NCBI GenBank assembly: GCA_001599755.1
Contig: BCHX01000003.1
Coordinates: forward strand, 3,197,289-3,261,288
Reading direction: 5' to 3'
DNA length: 64,000 nt
Source: Gliomastix tumulicola
Lineage: Eukaryota; Ascomycota; Sordariomycetes; Hypocreales; Bionectriaceae
A program made the translations under genes and the position numbers. The notes beneath the pieces were generated by a model, which was not told where the DNA came from, ran no database searches, and was given only the letters and a program-made list of their open reading frames with translations. Positions 44,804-55,720 of the stretch are shown one piece after another. The first letter of the stretch is position 1; each line of letters opens with the position of its first letter.

Positions 44804-45082
44804 GATGTTCTGGAGGGGGCATCCAGTGTCACGAGAGCATTAGCTCTTCCTGATGACGGCCGTGCCGACTTCATATATTGTACCTGCAAAGGAGAATGAT
44901 TCGAACGGCGCGATTGATCAAGATTTCATTTTGATTTCCTTTTGATACCTGTACGCCAATTCCAATGCATGAACGTCCATGTGAAGGATCCTCGCTCGTC
45001 TCGTCATCACACCCGTCCGAACTTTGCTTTGCTGTCCGTGCAATCCCATATGCTCGCGCATGCTCACCACCATCGTAATTAT

Positions 45083-45943
45083 TTAGACCTTGAAGCCGCG
45101 AGACCTTCTGCGACCACGAGCACGCTCGAACTTGCGTCCCTTGGACTGAACATGAGGTTTCTGGAGACCTAGTTAGCTGCCACTCAAACTCGAAGACAAA
45201 CGAATCCTTGCGAACCTTGTGCTTGTGGGGGCCGAAGCCGAAGTGCTTGACAGCCTCACGAGCGTTCTTGGGACCACGGAGGATCAAGGTGTTGGCGCCA
45301 GTGGGGGCACGGAGGGCGAGCTGGTCGAGAGTGATGGTCTCACCGCCGGCAGCGAGGATGCGGGCGCGGGCGGTGGCGGTGAATCGGAGAGCGGCAACGG
45401 AGAGCTTAGGGACCGTCAGGAGACGGTTGTCGTCGGTCACGGTGCCCACAATGACGATAATGCGCTTCTCCTCCTCGCCGGTGTTCGCGACGATGCGGCT
45501 CAGCGAGACGGGGGGGCGGTTGATCTTCGACGTAAAGAGGCGGCGCAGCACGATCTTGTTGAAGCCGGCGTCGGTACGACCTAGATTCGCAGTACGTTAG
45601 AGCTGCTATCCATGCACGGAAAACTTAACGATCAGGTGGAGGAGACACATACGGGACAGGAAGCGGTAGAGCTTCACCAGGAGCTTCAAGTAGACATTGT
45701 CGCTCTTGGGGGCCTTGCGGTGCGTCCCCTTGACGTGGTGGCGGTCCAGATCGATACCTACAAAAGTGAAGCCATCGTCAGCCCAAAAGTTCAACGCATG
45801 CTCAATGTGGGCAAACAAGCATCACGCAACGCAATTTCTTGCATTGCGGACGGTGCCTCAACGCGCAGAAAGCCATTACTCGAGACGAGCATTGGTCTTC
45901 CCACTCGCACACAGTCGGCTGGAAATGTACTTCACGTACCCAT
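45083..45943 (-). CDS. RPL18: 60S ribosomal protein eL18
   Basis: Cytoplasmic large-subunit protein. Exons 45943-45940, 45757-45653, 45580-45216, 45160-45083 give 183 aa, the family's usual length. The protein starts MGIDLDRHHVKGTHRKAPKS, contains NRPPVSLSRI and GPKNAREAVKHFGFGPHKHK, and ends KGRKFERARGRRRSRGFKV, diagnostic of eL18. The first exon supplies only four coding nucleotides (ATGG) before a gtacgt donor; the 182-nt first intron ends tttgtag. C-ending codon bias is strong. It is convergent with MRM2 and has a TCACGTGA upstream. Confidence 0.94.
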
Positions 45944-46513
45944 GGCGGCGGTCGTTTGTTGTTGGTGATGTTGCTGGGTCGAAGGAGAGAAAGTGTGCAC
46001 CAAGTGGTAGAATATTTCGAAGGAAATAGCAAGTTTTTGTGAGGGTAGTGGGTCCTCTAAAGAAACGGCACCTTCCGGAATTTTGGTGTGAAAGCTTAGG
46101 GTCTATTGATCACGTGAGGGTGTTCTGTCGTTGCGTCTCTCTACTAACCTAGCTTACCTAAGAATTGCTCCAAAGCGGGTCAACCTGGATGATGGGAATT
46201 CCCCTTTCGCATGCTACCTCATCAGAGGACATCCCTATAGCGCCCTTACCTTATGCGTAGTAGTAACATTTCAGCTGGACGAGTAAGAACTTGTCGACCA
46301 GTGCTGACTCAGTACCATTGTACCTGATCGCAAGCACAGGAAACACCAAAAAGGACGCCAAAACGGCATCTGTACTATGGGCATTCTGGGTGCCTTTTCT
46401 CTATCTCGCCCGCTCTGTGAAATACAGAATAGTATATACCAATCCGCTAGAACAACGCCGCACCAGATCTCCACCCCGTCAGCAATATCATACCTGGTGA
46501 CATAGAAAAACGA
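45944..46513. other. eL18 promoter and carrier 3' flank
   Basis: No gene in 570 bp. Contains the TCACGTGA site; the remainder is unremarkable. Confidence 0.6.
46110..46117. promoter_or_regulatory. TCACGTGA palindrome upstream of eL18
   Basis: Perfect eight-base palindrome, about 167 bp upstream of the eL18 start; Cbf1-type core as at the eL19 and COX9/MRPL22 promoters. Confidence 0.5.
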
Positions 46514-47743
46514 TTACAAAGTCTCCGCATCGGCGTCAGGATCCAGCCCAACCAAGAAGTCCCGAGTCATCTCAAAGCTAAGCCAGCTCGAGGCCATACT
46601 GGGAGCAACCTTGAGAAGATTAGGGACAATACCCTTGTAGAGGCCTTTAAGGCCCTCTTGTGTGACAATGACGCGGACCGCATCAAAAACCGACTTGTAC
46701 TGGTATCCCATACCAGACATGGAGTTGATCTGGAAGCGCCTGCGAAGGACATCGCTAAAAGCCCAGTTAGTTTCTTGCACGTCATTCGGCTTGCATCATG
46801 CAGACGTACAATGGGTATGTGCATGTCTGTGCTACAGCACCAGAGAGAGCTCCTGCAAGTAATTTTCGGAAGGCATTCGGGTTCTTCTCTCCTTCCGGTG
46901 TGAAAAAGGTGCGGAGTGACTCGTAAACCATGAAGTTGAGCCCGACCTGTGAGTTCATCTCGTAAGTCAACCATGATCCATGACCATTGACTGGTTCAAC
47001 GTACATATGGAGCCACGCCAGCAACTGTAGGGATAATGCCACTGTAAAGGGCCTTCACGCCTCCTTCAGTGCGGTACATTCGACCAAGGGTAGTCCACAT
47101 GCCAGGAAGCACCTGCGGCTTGGCACCCAGCTCTGCGAAGCTCGCCGACTGTATGGAGAGACGAGTTCTAACGATATCGAGAGGGTAGGTAAATATCACT
47201 GATGTGACGCCGGCTATCCCGCCACAGACAAGTCGTGTTAACGGGGACAGGTCAGCCCCTGGTGTCGGCTCAAATATGTACTATGATTCTCAGTTAGTAT
47301 GTAAGAGAAAGTCAGCACTCGAAGGAGCCTGGCCATACCCGCTTGTAGAAGTTGTAGCTGCTGAACTGAACAGCCGAGTAGGGGACAATGCGTATGCAGT
47401 TGGTGCCATTGCCTCGCATAAAGCCCCTCCAGCCTTCTTCCCTCCACATCTTGCCTAGAGCTTGACCAACCGAGAGCTTGTATGCGTCTCGACCCGCGCT
47501 TTGAATTTGCATTAGGATCTTAAGTCGCTCGAGGGGGGAGACGACAGTTCGGGATACGGCGCCGGCAACTCCGCCGGCGCAAAAGGCTGCGACAACTGGC
47601 TGGGACACATAGCCTCGGAGTGGCGCAAGAGGGTCATCTTGTTTCGGAACGCCAGACGTCTTGATCACGTCCGACTGGGACTCGGACTATGGGGCTTTTA
47701 GCGATGGTGAGGCCGAGAGAATCGAGTGGCGTACCGTGGACAT
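46514..47743 (-). CDS. Mitochondrial carrier, YPR011C-like (APS/PAPS-type)
   Basis: Six-helix SLC25 carrier of the mitochondrial inner membrane. Exons 47743-47735, 47686-47339, 47280-47005, 46946-46810, 46754-46514 give 336 aa. Exon 1 has only nine coding nucleotides (Met-Ser-Thr). Three Px[DE]xx[KR] signatures are seen: SPLERLKIL, YPLDIVRTR, YPFDVLRRR. The first repeat, AGGVAGAVSRTVVSPLERLK then GNGTNCIRIVPYSAVQFSSY, closely recalls yeast YPR011C, reported to carry adenosine 5'-phosphosulfate and PAPS; related CoA or nucleotide carriers are alternatives. Introns are 48-58 nt. Confidence 0.85.
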
Positions 47744-49373
47744 GTTTGGCATCGAGGCTATGCCGAACGTAGGGACCGTGTGCTTGCCAAAGGCCTCCCC
47801 AATCTTCTATATCCAATATTGAATCGCCCTGGGACCTGTTGCATTGATCTGGCTGCTTGCAAAAATGATTGAGGGATCGGGAAAGCGTTGTCTAAAAGAA
47901 GACGTATTGTAAGGCGTAAGCTCGCGTGAATGCCTGTAGACGTGTATAATCGAAAAGCACAGTTCGATCTGTGAAGCTGCTTGTCGAGTAGCCGTGTAAT
48001 TCACTCGACAATTCAAGCTCTCGGGTGCGTGGATTGGAAGTGATCGTGTGTCCGCAAAATGTCGCGACGGTAGCACCGGAGACTTGGGGTGGTGCAGGTG
48101 ACCACGATCTGCCGAGCAGCTTAGTTCTTGAAAAGGAGTGTGGGAGATGCTTCCAGCTCCAGCTTCATGGTCGCAATGGCAGACTGGCAAGATCCGTAGG
48201 AAGCACAGCTCGAATCGACAAGGAGCAGCTGGCGACAGTCAAGCCTGGTTATTTTGCAGCTGACTTCGCGTTATCCAGACAGTTGGACGACCAATGAGGA
48301 AAGGTCCGTTTCTCGTGGATCCCGTCGGATTTTCGTCGGCGAGTTCCCGAGGTTAAAGTATTTAGTACCTTTGGTAAACTCCAAATGCCACCCTGATTCT
48401 CGAAAGCTACAATTGAGGCGTGGAATACGATACATAACTACTCGATGTTGCCGTCTGTAGGTGTCTGCGCTAGGTTTCCTCAATGGATCTCCAATGAGAA
48501 AAAAACACCTTCAGGCAAGAAACATTGCAACGTGGTAGTACTCCGATACTTAAAGGCGGACAAAATTATTTCTCGGTATGTGGCGAATCATAGAGAGCGA
48601 AGCCCCATGCATTATTCTAAAATTAGAGACGCATGGTCTTCTCCCCGCATAACCAAGTCCTGGATTTGTCGGATTCACCGTGATGAAACATCACATAATA
48701 TTGGCGCTCCAACATGCCAATTCCTTTCCACGTGATGATTGCTACCACTTATACCTACTAGCTAAGAGATCTCCTCTCCTTTCCAAGCCCTTATTCAAAC
48801 AATGCCGCGACAGCCACCCTCCGCCTCCATCCTCCTCATTGTATCAACGCCTGGTCTCAAACCTCTGCGCCGCCGACTTTTGCGTGTATTTTTGGGATAG
48901 GCGCAGCATTTCTTACCTTACTTTGGACTTTAGTCATCCGTCATCCTCACCTTAAAGCCCCTCCAGGATTTGTCGCAGGCTGTCATCGACCGCAGGATTA
49001 CCTGAGAGCCTCCAGCATCCGCGTTTATTACCATCAAGCGAAGGCTATATTTCATCAAGAGCTGCACACTTTCCAGCTGTCGTAGACTCACACTGTCTTT
49101 CCCTTTCCCCTTTTCCGCTTTTCTCCCCAACCGAAGTTGGTTAACCCGGCAGATGACCGGGTGAGCATTCAACACTCACTTCACAAATCGCGCCTATCAG
49201 CCATTTACACCTTCGAGCCAGTAATTCACCAAACACTTCCTTTTCGGCGCCCGACGACAAGAACACACCCACGTCGAGCATTCTGAGGTAGCGGGTGGCC
49301 ACTTACTTCTGGGTGGAGCGGTTTGGCCAGCCTCAAGCCTTCGGTGCCCCTTGCCGCACATAAATCATAAAAC
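47744..49373. other. Long divergent intergenic region
   Basis: 1.6 kb between the carrier (-) and an unrecognised gene (+). A CCACGTGATG lies near 48,730. From about 48,780 to 49,300 the plus strand is C/T-rich, suggesting a long leader for the downstream gene. No credible open frame or RNA. Confidence 0.5.
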
Positions 49374-50324
49374 ATGGACTCGCAGCCGCACCGCAAGGCT
49401 GGAGCCGCGAAAGGCCTTAGCTTTCACTTTGAAATGGGTGTGTCGTGGACACCTAAAAACGCTGAGCTGCCGAAAAATCATCGAGTCGTTTATCCAGCCA
49501 AGAAAAATCGCGGTGAGGCGTCGACAAGAGTGCAACCTCATCGAGTGCATTCTCACGGCGAGCAGAGATGGGATGCTACCACGCCATTACCGTATCAAGG
49601 GCCCGGAAGGTCGGAAGTTCGCCAGGTTCGGCAAGGTCGACCGCCACTTCGCCAGCATCGGACAGACATACCCAACGCAGGGACAGCTACACGACGAGCG
49701 CGAAGCAATCCTTCACCCCATGGTTACCGATCGACGCCATCGCATGCCCAAGCACTAGTACAAGGCACAGATGAATATGGCCGGATAGTCTCGAGGGATG
49801 CACCTCGGAGAAACGGTCCAGAGGTGTGGAAAGCCTTGCCGCCAACACCGTCACCCAGCATCCTTTCTGTGACTGATATTCCCTTCATGCATCCCAGTCA
49901 GGACATGTCTGGGATGAGTTACGGCTATGATGCGGGAGAGGAGCACAATTTAGAGGCAAACATCATTGACGCCGCGGGCGACCTTGCGCCAAGGATACCG
50001 ACGGAACGGCCGACGGGATGGGTCAAGGAGATGGAATCCCTGGCCACAGCCATGATGACGGTCGATAATGGTTTCGAGGACCAATGGTGGAATCAAGGGA
50101 CAAGGCTGGTAAATGTTGCCGGCGAGCTGATACCAGCGAACGTGGGGACGCGAGGCTTTGCATCGGGGTCGGATGTCGTCCATACAGTTAGCACCAAAAA
50201 TGGCGTGAGAGTGAGGACAGCTGTGGACGAGGTATCTATCCAGTCGGCCGATTTTAATGCACGGGATCCCGTGTCACCAGTGAGCAACGTCTCAGGGCCT
50301 GCATATAATTACATTTACTACTAG
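49374..50324 (+). CDS. Unrecognised protein, mostly disordered
   Basis: I do not recognise this gene. A single frame of 316 aa from MDSQPHRKAGAAKGLSFHFE; rich in Arg, Pro, His and Ser up to about residue 155, then a more conserved-looking acidic part (DEYGRIVSRD, GWVKEMESLATAMMTVDNGF, EDQWWNQGTRLVNVAGELIP) and a Tyr-ending tail PAYNYIYY. No signal peptide, membrane helix or known motif. 49438-49497 could be a 60-nt in-frame intron (gtgtgt...atccag) whose removal joins FHFEM to AKKNRGE and leaves 296 aa; the sequence cannot decide this. It is coding by length and composition. Confidence 0.6.
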   Translation: MDSQPHRKAGAAKGLSFHFEMGVSWTPKNAELPKNHRVVYPAKKNRGEASTRVQPHRVHSHGEQRWDATTPLPYQGPGRSEVRQVRQGRPPLRQHRTDIPNAGTATRRARSNPSPHGYRSTPSHAQALVQGTDEYGRIVSRDAPRRNGPEVWKALPPTPSPSILSVTDIPFMHPSQDMSGMSYGYDAGEEHNLEANIIDAAGDLAPRIPTERPTGWVKEMESLATAMMTVDNGFEDQWWNQGTRLVNVAGELIPANVGTRGFASGSDVVHTVSTKNGVRVRTAVDEVSIQSADFNARDPVSPVSNVSGPAYNYIYY

Positions 50325-50629
50325 GACTAAGGATGTACATGACAAACATCAAGTTAATAATAAGCTAATAAACCTACAATGAGTCTCAGATCGTACCTTG
50401 GCAATCAGTATACCTATGGTACTAATTCATCCCATGTCGCAACATTGTTTGGTACATGGATATACCTACAGTTTGCTCCACTGCCCGATTCATCTCAGTC
50501 TCAGACTAAGAACATCCTCTTGCGCTAAGGCATTCAGCAACTCGTGCTCCCCACCTACAACTAATGATGTCAACGTGAATTACACAATCATTGAGCCATC
50601 TTCAATCACGATTGTTTCTGCCATACATC
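50325..50629. other. Short intergenic spacer
   Basis: 305 bp, A+T-rich, holding the 3' flank of the unknown gene and the SRAP promoter. Nothing else seen. Confidence 0.6.
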
Positions 50630-51823
50630 ATGTGCGGTCGATATTCATTGGCTTTGGTACGCCCTCCATCCTTGCGACTATTTCCATGGCTTGACTAAGC
50701 TCTGGGTGGTGGCATAGCGGCCGTCGCAAGTCAGACAGTTCTTAGAAGACGATGGGATGCCGATTGAAGATGCGCCCGAGGATGAAGGCCCTACAGCCCC
50801 TCGTCGAACCCACAACTTTGCTCCTGGCTACCAGGGAATTGTGTATCGAGCCCACGCAGCCGACGGGAATCCTCCCGGGCAAAGCGTGTCCAGCGCGCAG
50901 GCCCATGGCGAGCAGTCTCACCCCGAGTTGGCAGAGACCTCGCCTGTAACCTACAGGCTACAAGCGATGAAATGGGGACTGGTACCGTCATGGAGTAAAC
51001 GCAATCCTGGCTATAGTGACATCATGAAAGCCATCAACTGCAGGAGCGACTCCCTAAGCCAACCTGGTGGGATGTGGACAAGCATGAAGAAAAGAAAACG
51101 GTGCATCGTCATCGCTGAGGGCTTCTTTGAATGGCTTCAGAAAGGCCCGAAGGAGAAAGTTCCTCACTACATCAAACGGAAAGACGGCCACTTGATGTGT
51201 TTTGCAGGATTGTGGGATGCTGTAAGATTTGAAGGTTAGGCTTCTTCCTACCCTCGAGGACCTCGCTGCTCTAGCCTCTAACGTCCTCGCCAGACACCAA
51301 TGAAGCGATGTATACGTACAGCATCGTCACTACAGACGCCAACGAGCAGATGAAGTTTCTCCACCAACGTATGCCGGTCATTCTAGAACCAGGGTCGGAG
51401 AGGCTTCGCACGTGGTTGGATCCAGGCCGAACAGAGTGGTCTAACGAGCTTCAGACTCTGCTAAAACCTTTTGGCGGCGACCTAGAGGTATACCCAGTGA
51501 AGGGGGATGTCGGGAAAGTCGGCAGAGACTCGCCTTCATTCGTCATTCCACTGGATAGCAAGGAGAACAAGTCCAACATCGCCAACTTCTTTGCAAACTC
51601 GCCCCAAAAGCCCACTATCAAGGAGACCACCCAAGATTACGGCGAGGTCGAAAAAACCAAGACACGGAAACGTTCAGCCTCTGAATACGAGCCAAACAAA
51701 CGTGTCAAGCCATCCGTGACGAAAACAGCAGATCCTCCTAAGAGGGTTGGGGGGAAGCATCCCCAGCAGGCGAAGCCAGCCGGTGCACCCAGAATCACCG
51801 ATTTTTTCCACCGAGGGACCTGA
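50630..51823 (+). CDS. HMCES/SRAP-domain abasic-site DNA-protein crosslinking protein
   Basis: Shields abasic sites in single-stranded DNA at forks through a thiazolidine link with its N-terminal cysteine. Exons 50630-50656, 50718-51234, 51294-51823 give 357 aa. Residues MCGRYSLAL place the catalytic Cys at position 2. Other SRAP landmarks: NFAPGY, MKWGLVPSWSK, INCRSDSL (where NARSE-like is usual), AEGFFEWLQ (Glu), and HQRMPVIL (His). The C-terminal tail is disordered and basic with two PIP-box-like motifs, NIANFF (51575-51592) and RITDFF (about 51,791-51,808), which would tether it to PCNA as proposed for human HMCES. Exon 1 is only 27 nt. Confidence 0.9.
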
Positions 51824-52689
51824 ATTCTGTGGCTGGAGGTATCTACATGGGTACCAAACCCTCGCTTCTGGCTCCTACTGACGATCATTTGCATTGAAAG
51901 AAAGCATGGTTTATCTTCGGTCTTGACTATGCTGGCGAGTTGTCTGGACAGCGGGGAGGACACCCGTAGACGAGTCCGGCTCGGCAGTGTTGACTGTGCG
52001 TGCAGAGTATCCAAACAGGGAAGATACTCGAGCATGGCCATGCATGCAGTTTGCTCTTCTCTTGCTTGGACGCAGCGAATGGCCTTGCTTGAAAAAGGCG
52101 GTATTCAGACCAGACATCACAGCACGGTATCTCGCCCATTGTCTGCATCCATTGATAGTGAACACGTACCAGAGAAGACGATCAGGCCCCGCCGCCATGT
52201 AATGATTTCAGTGACATAGAGACGGAGCAACGCAAGATGAGAACCGGGCGCACAGAAATCACAACGAGGAGTAGGAACAAGGACCTTAGCAATCGTTATC
52301 ATAGCTGAAATGGTAGTGACGAGTTGAGTAGCATTCAAAAGCTCGGAATATAGGTATCTGATAGCTTTCTATCGACAGAACTGAGTATCAAGCCCACACC
52401 TAAATTATAGGCAAGACTTGGCCTCGTCATAGGCTATGCTTCCAAGCGTCCATTGAATGTGAGGTGCCGTCACTTCTAGACTGCATCAATTAACGACGCT
52501 GCCATCCTGCTCGACGGGATATTTCAGAGTGACCGGCAGTAGCTTGGCGGCATGCGATTAGCCTTTTGCGAGAACTCCTCAAGGGTGCCTCGAGCATGTA
52601 CTCTGCGAATATCTGTTTAGAGGCCCGGGTCCTCATTCCTTGGAAATGCCGGTCACTGAACATTGTGCCCATACCCGGAACCCTAGGGA
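51824..52689. other. Convergent 3' flanks, no gene
   Basis: 866 bp between SRAP (+) and the RING/ankyrin gene (-). Only short chance frames are open on either strand. Confidence 0.6.
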
Positions 52690-53513
52690 TCAGACATCAA
52701 GCAACAGAAGCTTTGAGATGGGATCTGGCAGCCGTGCGCTCTGCCCTCGGAGCGCAAGTTGTCCTGGGGTTTGCCCACTGGTGTCTCGAAGATATCGTAC
52801 GTCCTGGCTGGGCCCGACATTCAAACGCCCAATGCCTGATGCTTCGGCCATCTCTCGCGCTTGCTGGGGAAAGGATTCGCTAGGGACATTGGAACACAGC
52901 CAGATAAGGAGAAGGATCACCTCCTCTTTACCATTGCCCACCGCCAAGTGTAGACCGCTCTTGTCATCGCCTAGAGGGTCCTGGTAGCACAGCAAAGAGA
53001 TGAGGTCGCTCTCGGCTCCGTCTGTCTCTTGGAGGGATGACAGCATCATCAGGATGCCTTCCGTATCTCCCTCGGAGCACATGACATGAAGTGCTCGAGC
53101 TGGTCTAGCCTCGGGGTGGCTAGTGAGGTACGCCTCTTCGGTGATGGATGGCATCAGGTTGAGACCCTCCTCGACACCGCCTTCGCTTGTATAATTGGCA
53201 AGAATAACGCTTCCTGTCGTGGCGAGGAAAGGATTGGTAGATGAAGGGCCTGGGGCATTCTGTGCCAGGCCATTGCCACAAGAAGGGCACTTGAGCGACA
53301 CTGCTACGGTGGACGACTGGTCTAGGAGGCACTGCCTAAAATGATTTGATTGGTAAGGAAACCACTTCAATTATGGTGAATGCTTCTCTCTCACCAATGA
53401 AAGTGACAACCACAAGAAAGCTGCAGGTCATCAGGAACCGTAGTATCCTCACCATTGACGCTCTCGTCGAGCTGGTAGACCAGGTGGTCCTGGCAGGCAG
53501 TACAGGTAGCCAT
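52690..53513 (-). CDS. RING-like zinc-finger / ankyrin-type protein
   Basis: Exons 53513-53395 and 53335-52690 give 254 aa. The start MATCTACQDHLVYQLDE is followed by LSCGCHFHWQCLLDQ and LKCPSC. The spacing C-x2-C, C-x-C-x2-H-x2-C, C-x2-C matches a RING-type cross-brace, with the intron (gtgaga...tttag, 59 nt) splitting the Trp of FHWQC. The C-terminal half has ankyrin-like units (ALHVMCSEGDTEGILMML, SGLHLAVGNGKEEVILLL, SGQTPGQLAL). A RING plus ankyrin layout suggests a ubiquitin ligase, but the substrate is unknown and the ankyrin call is weak. It is divergent from OTU1, a deubiquitinase gene. Confidence 0.68.
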
Positions 53514-53848
53514 GGAATCAACCAATTGGGTGTCTTAGGAAGATACTGGGGTGCGATAGATGTGGCCGGGACACCTTGAAGGTAGGCTAAAATACCTGCC
53601 GCTGACGTTGATGAAGAACGTACCAAGCGAGCAGAAAATGTGATGAGTCTGTGCCAAGGTACATTATGTAAGCACCCCCATGATCCATTCCGGAACGAAT
53701 CCGGGCTTCAGCGCCTTTTTGCCCCACCATCACGGCTTGGGCGCACTTGTGCTCCGCTCCCGTTCTCAACCACCCACCGCCTGCAACCTCACCTTGCTTC
53801 AGGCACCACTCGGTCTCCTTCGACGTCGGCCTCTCAGTAATAATTGCC
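53514..53848. other. Divergent promoter (RING/ankyrin and OTU1)
   Basis: 335 bp shared by a putative ubiquitin ligase and a deubiquitinase. No motif stands out. The OTU1 frame is open to 53747 without an ATG. Confidence 0.5.
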
Positions 53849-55114
53849 ATGCGGGCCAGGTACAAGGGCCCCTCGGGTACTGGAGTGCTCCAGCTCCCAG
53901 ATGACGCGACAGTCCAGAATGTCTTAGATGAAATCCGTACGAAAACCGGCATATCTCGGTTCGTTCTCAAGTATGGCCCTCCTATGGCCATGAAGACCAT
54001 CGACCTGAAAGACTCCAACATTTCTGCTGTGTCTCTGGGCTTACACGGGGAGACTCTCACGGTCGTCCCAGACGAAGCAAGTCCGGATACGGCACCAGCA
54101 AACACCATTGCTCCAGCTAGCAACTTACAGTCCAGCTCCAACCAGCTACAGAGCTCTGGGTCGCAGTCCAGTAGGAAGCCCGAGGATATCAACGTCCCGT
54201 GGCCTGAGAGAGAGGGGACTCTATGTAGGTGCCTACGTCATGAATCCCTCCCGCCTTCCCTGTCCCTAGTTCAATGACTCAAAGAAGAACAAACCTTAGT
54301 GTTACGTGTTATGCCCAGCGATAATAGCTGCTTATTTACGGCCTTCGGTGGTGCTCTGCCGAAGCAGATTCCAGCGCCACAGCTTCGTCGGATGATGGCC
54401 GAATACATCACGGAACATCCAGACGTCTACACAGAAGCCGTTCTGGGAAGCAGCCCTATCCAGTACTGCCGCAGTATACAAGACCCCGACCGATGGGGCG
54501 GCGGGATTGAACTCAGCATTCTTTCGGCTATCTTTAATATACAAATTTCCACTTTTGACGTTCAGGTTCGTGCTCCGAATTTCTTCACCGAGAGACTTCA
54601 TCTTTTGCAGCCACCGTTTAACACTCTACTTAAGACTCAAAACCTCATAAACTTCGGAGAAGAAAAGCAAGAGCGGTGCATCCTCGTCTACTCGGGGATT
54701 CACTATGATCGTGTTGCTTTCACTTTCTCCCCATATCCCCATGACGTCGCCGATCTACCACCAGAGATTGACCGCACGATATGGCCCACCCACGACGAGG
54801 GCGTCATTTCCAAGACTCACGAGCTGCTACAGAAACTTCATCAAGCGCACTATTTCACAGACACTGATGGACTCGTCTTGCGGTGCGATGTCCCGGGGTG
54901 CGGATGGATCGGAAGCGGCCAAATTGCGGGTCAACAGCATGCCCGAGACACGGGGCATGTTGAGCTCAGCGAAATCAGAGACGATGAGGAGGACAGCCTG
55001 CTTCGAGCCTGTGACAGCCCAGGATGTGGCTTTATGGGCCAAGGAGAAAAGGCTGTGCGATTGCACAGAAACGACACAGGACATGAGCGTTTCTCGATCA
55101 TACCGGACATGTGA
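53849..55114 (+). CDS. OTU1: Deubiquitinase Otu1 (YOD1 family)
   Basis: Cysteine protease acting with Cdc48/p97 on ubiquitinated ER-associated degradation substrates. Exons 53849-54224, 54300-54565, 54635-55114 give 373 aa. The N terminus is the UBX-like domain that binds Cdc48 (MRARYKGPSGTGVLQLP and following). The OTU domain has the catalytic Asp and Cys in LRVMPSDNSCLFTAFGG and the His in VYSGIHYD. Two C-terminal zinc-finger-like units (CDVPGCGWIGSGQIAGQQHA and CDSPGCGFMGQGEKAVRLH) follow; YOD1 usually has one, so the second is noteworthy. Intron 2 (69 nt, gttcgt...cttaag) is in frame without a stop; splicing it joins FDVQ to TQNLINFGEE and fits the family better. Confidence 0.88.
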
Positions 55115-55720
55115 AGCCCAGCGCACTATCGGTAGCTCAAAGACGCAATATCAGAATCGATGACACGACAGAAACGAATCCCATAACACTATGTGTCCAC
55201 CTCAGCTGCCAATACAGCTGCCAGCAGAGTCCCCCCTGCGGTTGTGAAGGTAAACCTAAGCTAATGCGGACTTAGATACAGAGCTTTGTAACAGGAATGG
55301 CGCTACCTCAGCCCCGGGGGTGGGTGTCTTGGAAAACTGTCCTTCCCACGAGTATGATATCTTTCCCGAGATGGGAAGGGCACAAGCACACGCCATCACC
55401 TTACACACATGATGGGCATTCCCGCATCTCAGAATCCTCCGCCATCTCTCTGTCAGGGCCGACAAGTGTCAGTCACGTCCGCCGTCATCTCCACACAATA
55501 CCGACCAGACCCTCAATCCCCAACCCTTCCATTAAAGGAGGTTTTTCCCGGTTGTTCTATGATGATTTGCCAATTTAGTCCTTATCTGAGTCATGGTAGA
55601 CCTACGTAGGGGGAGAGTCAAGGTGTGACGGTTAAACTCTCGATGCCCGTCCCCCAAGGAACCTTGGACCCTCCAGACTCCATCTCACCTGGCTGCCCTC
55701 GGCCCAGGACATATCTCTCG
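55115..55720. other. Convergent 3' flanks, no gene
   Basis: 606 bp between OTU1 (+) and the RRT8-like gene (-); no credible coding sequence or RNA. Confidence 0.6.

Noticed and set aside
45758..45939. Possible C/D snoRNA in eL18 intron 1 (GTGATGC ... CTGA)
   Set aside because: The boxes are only about 45 nt apart and the CTGA is better explained as the branch point; no guide to rRNA recognised.
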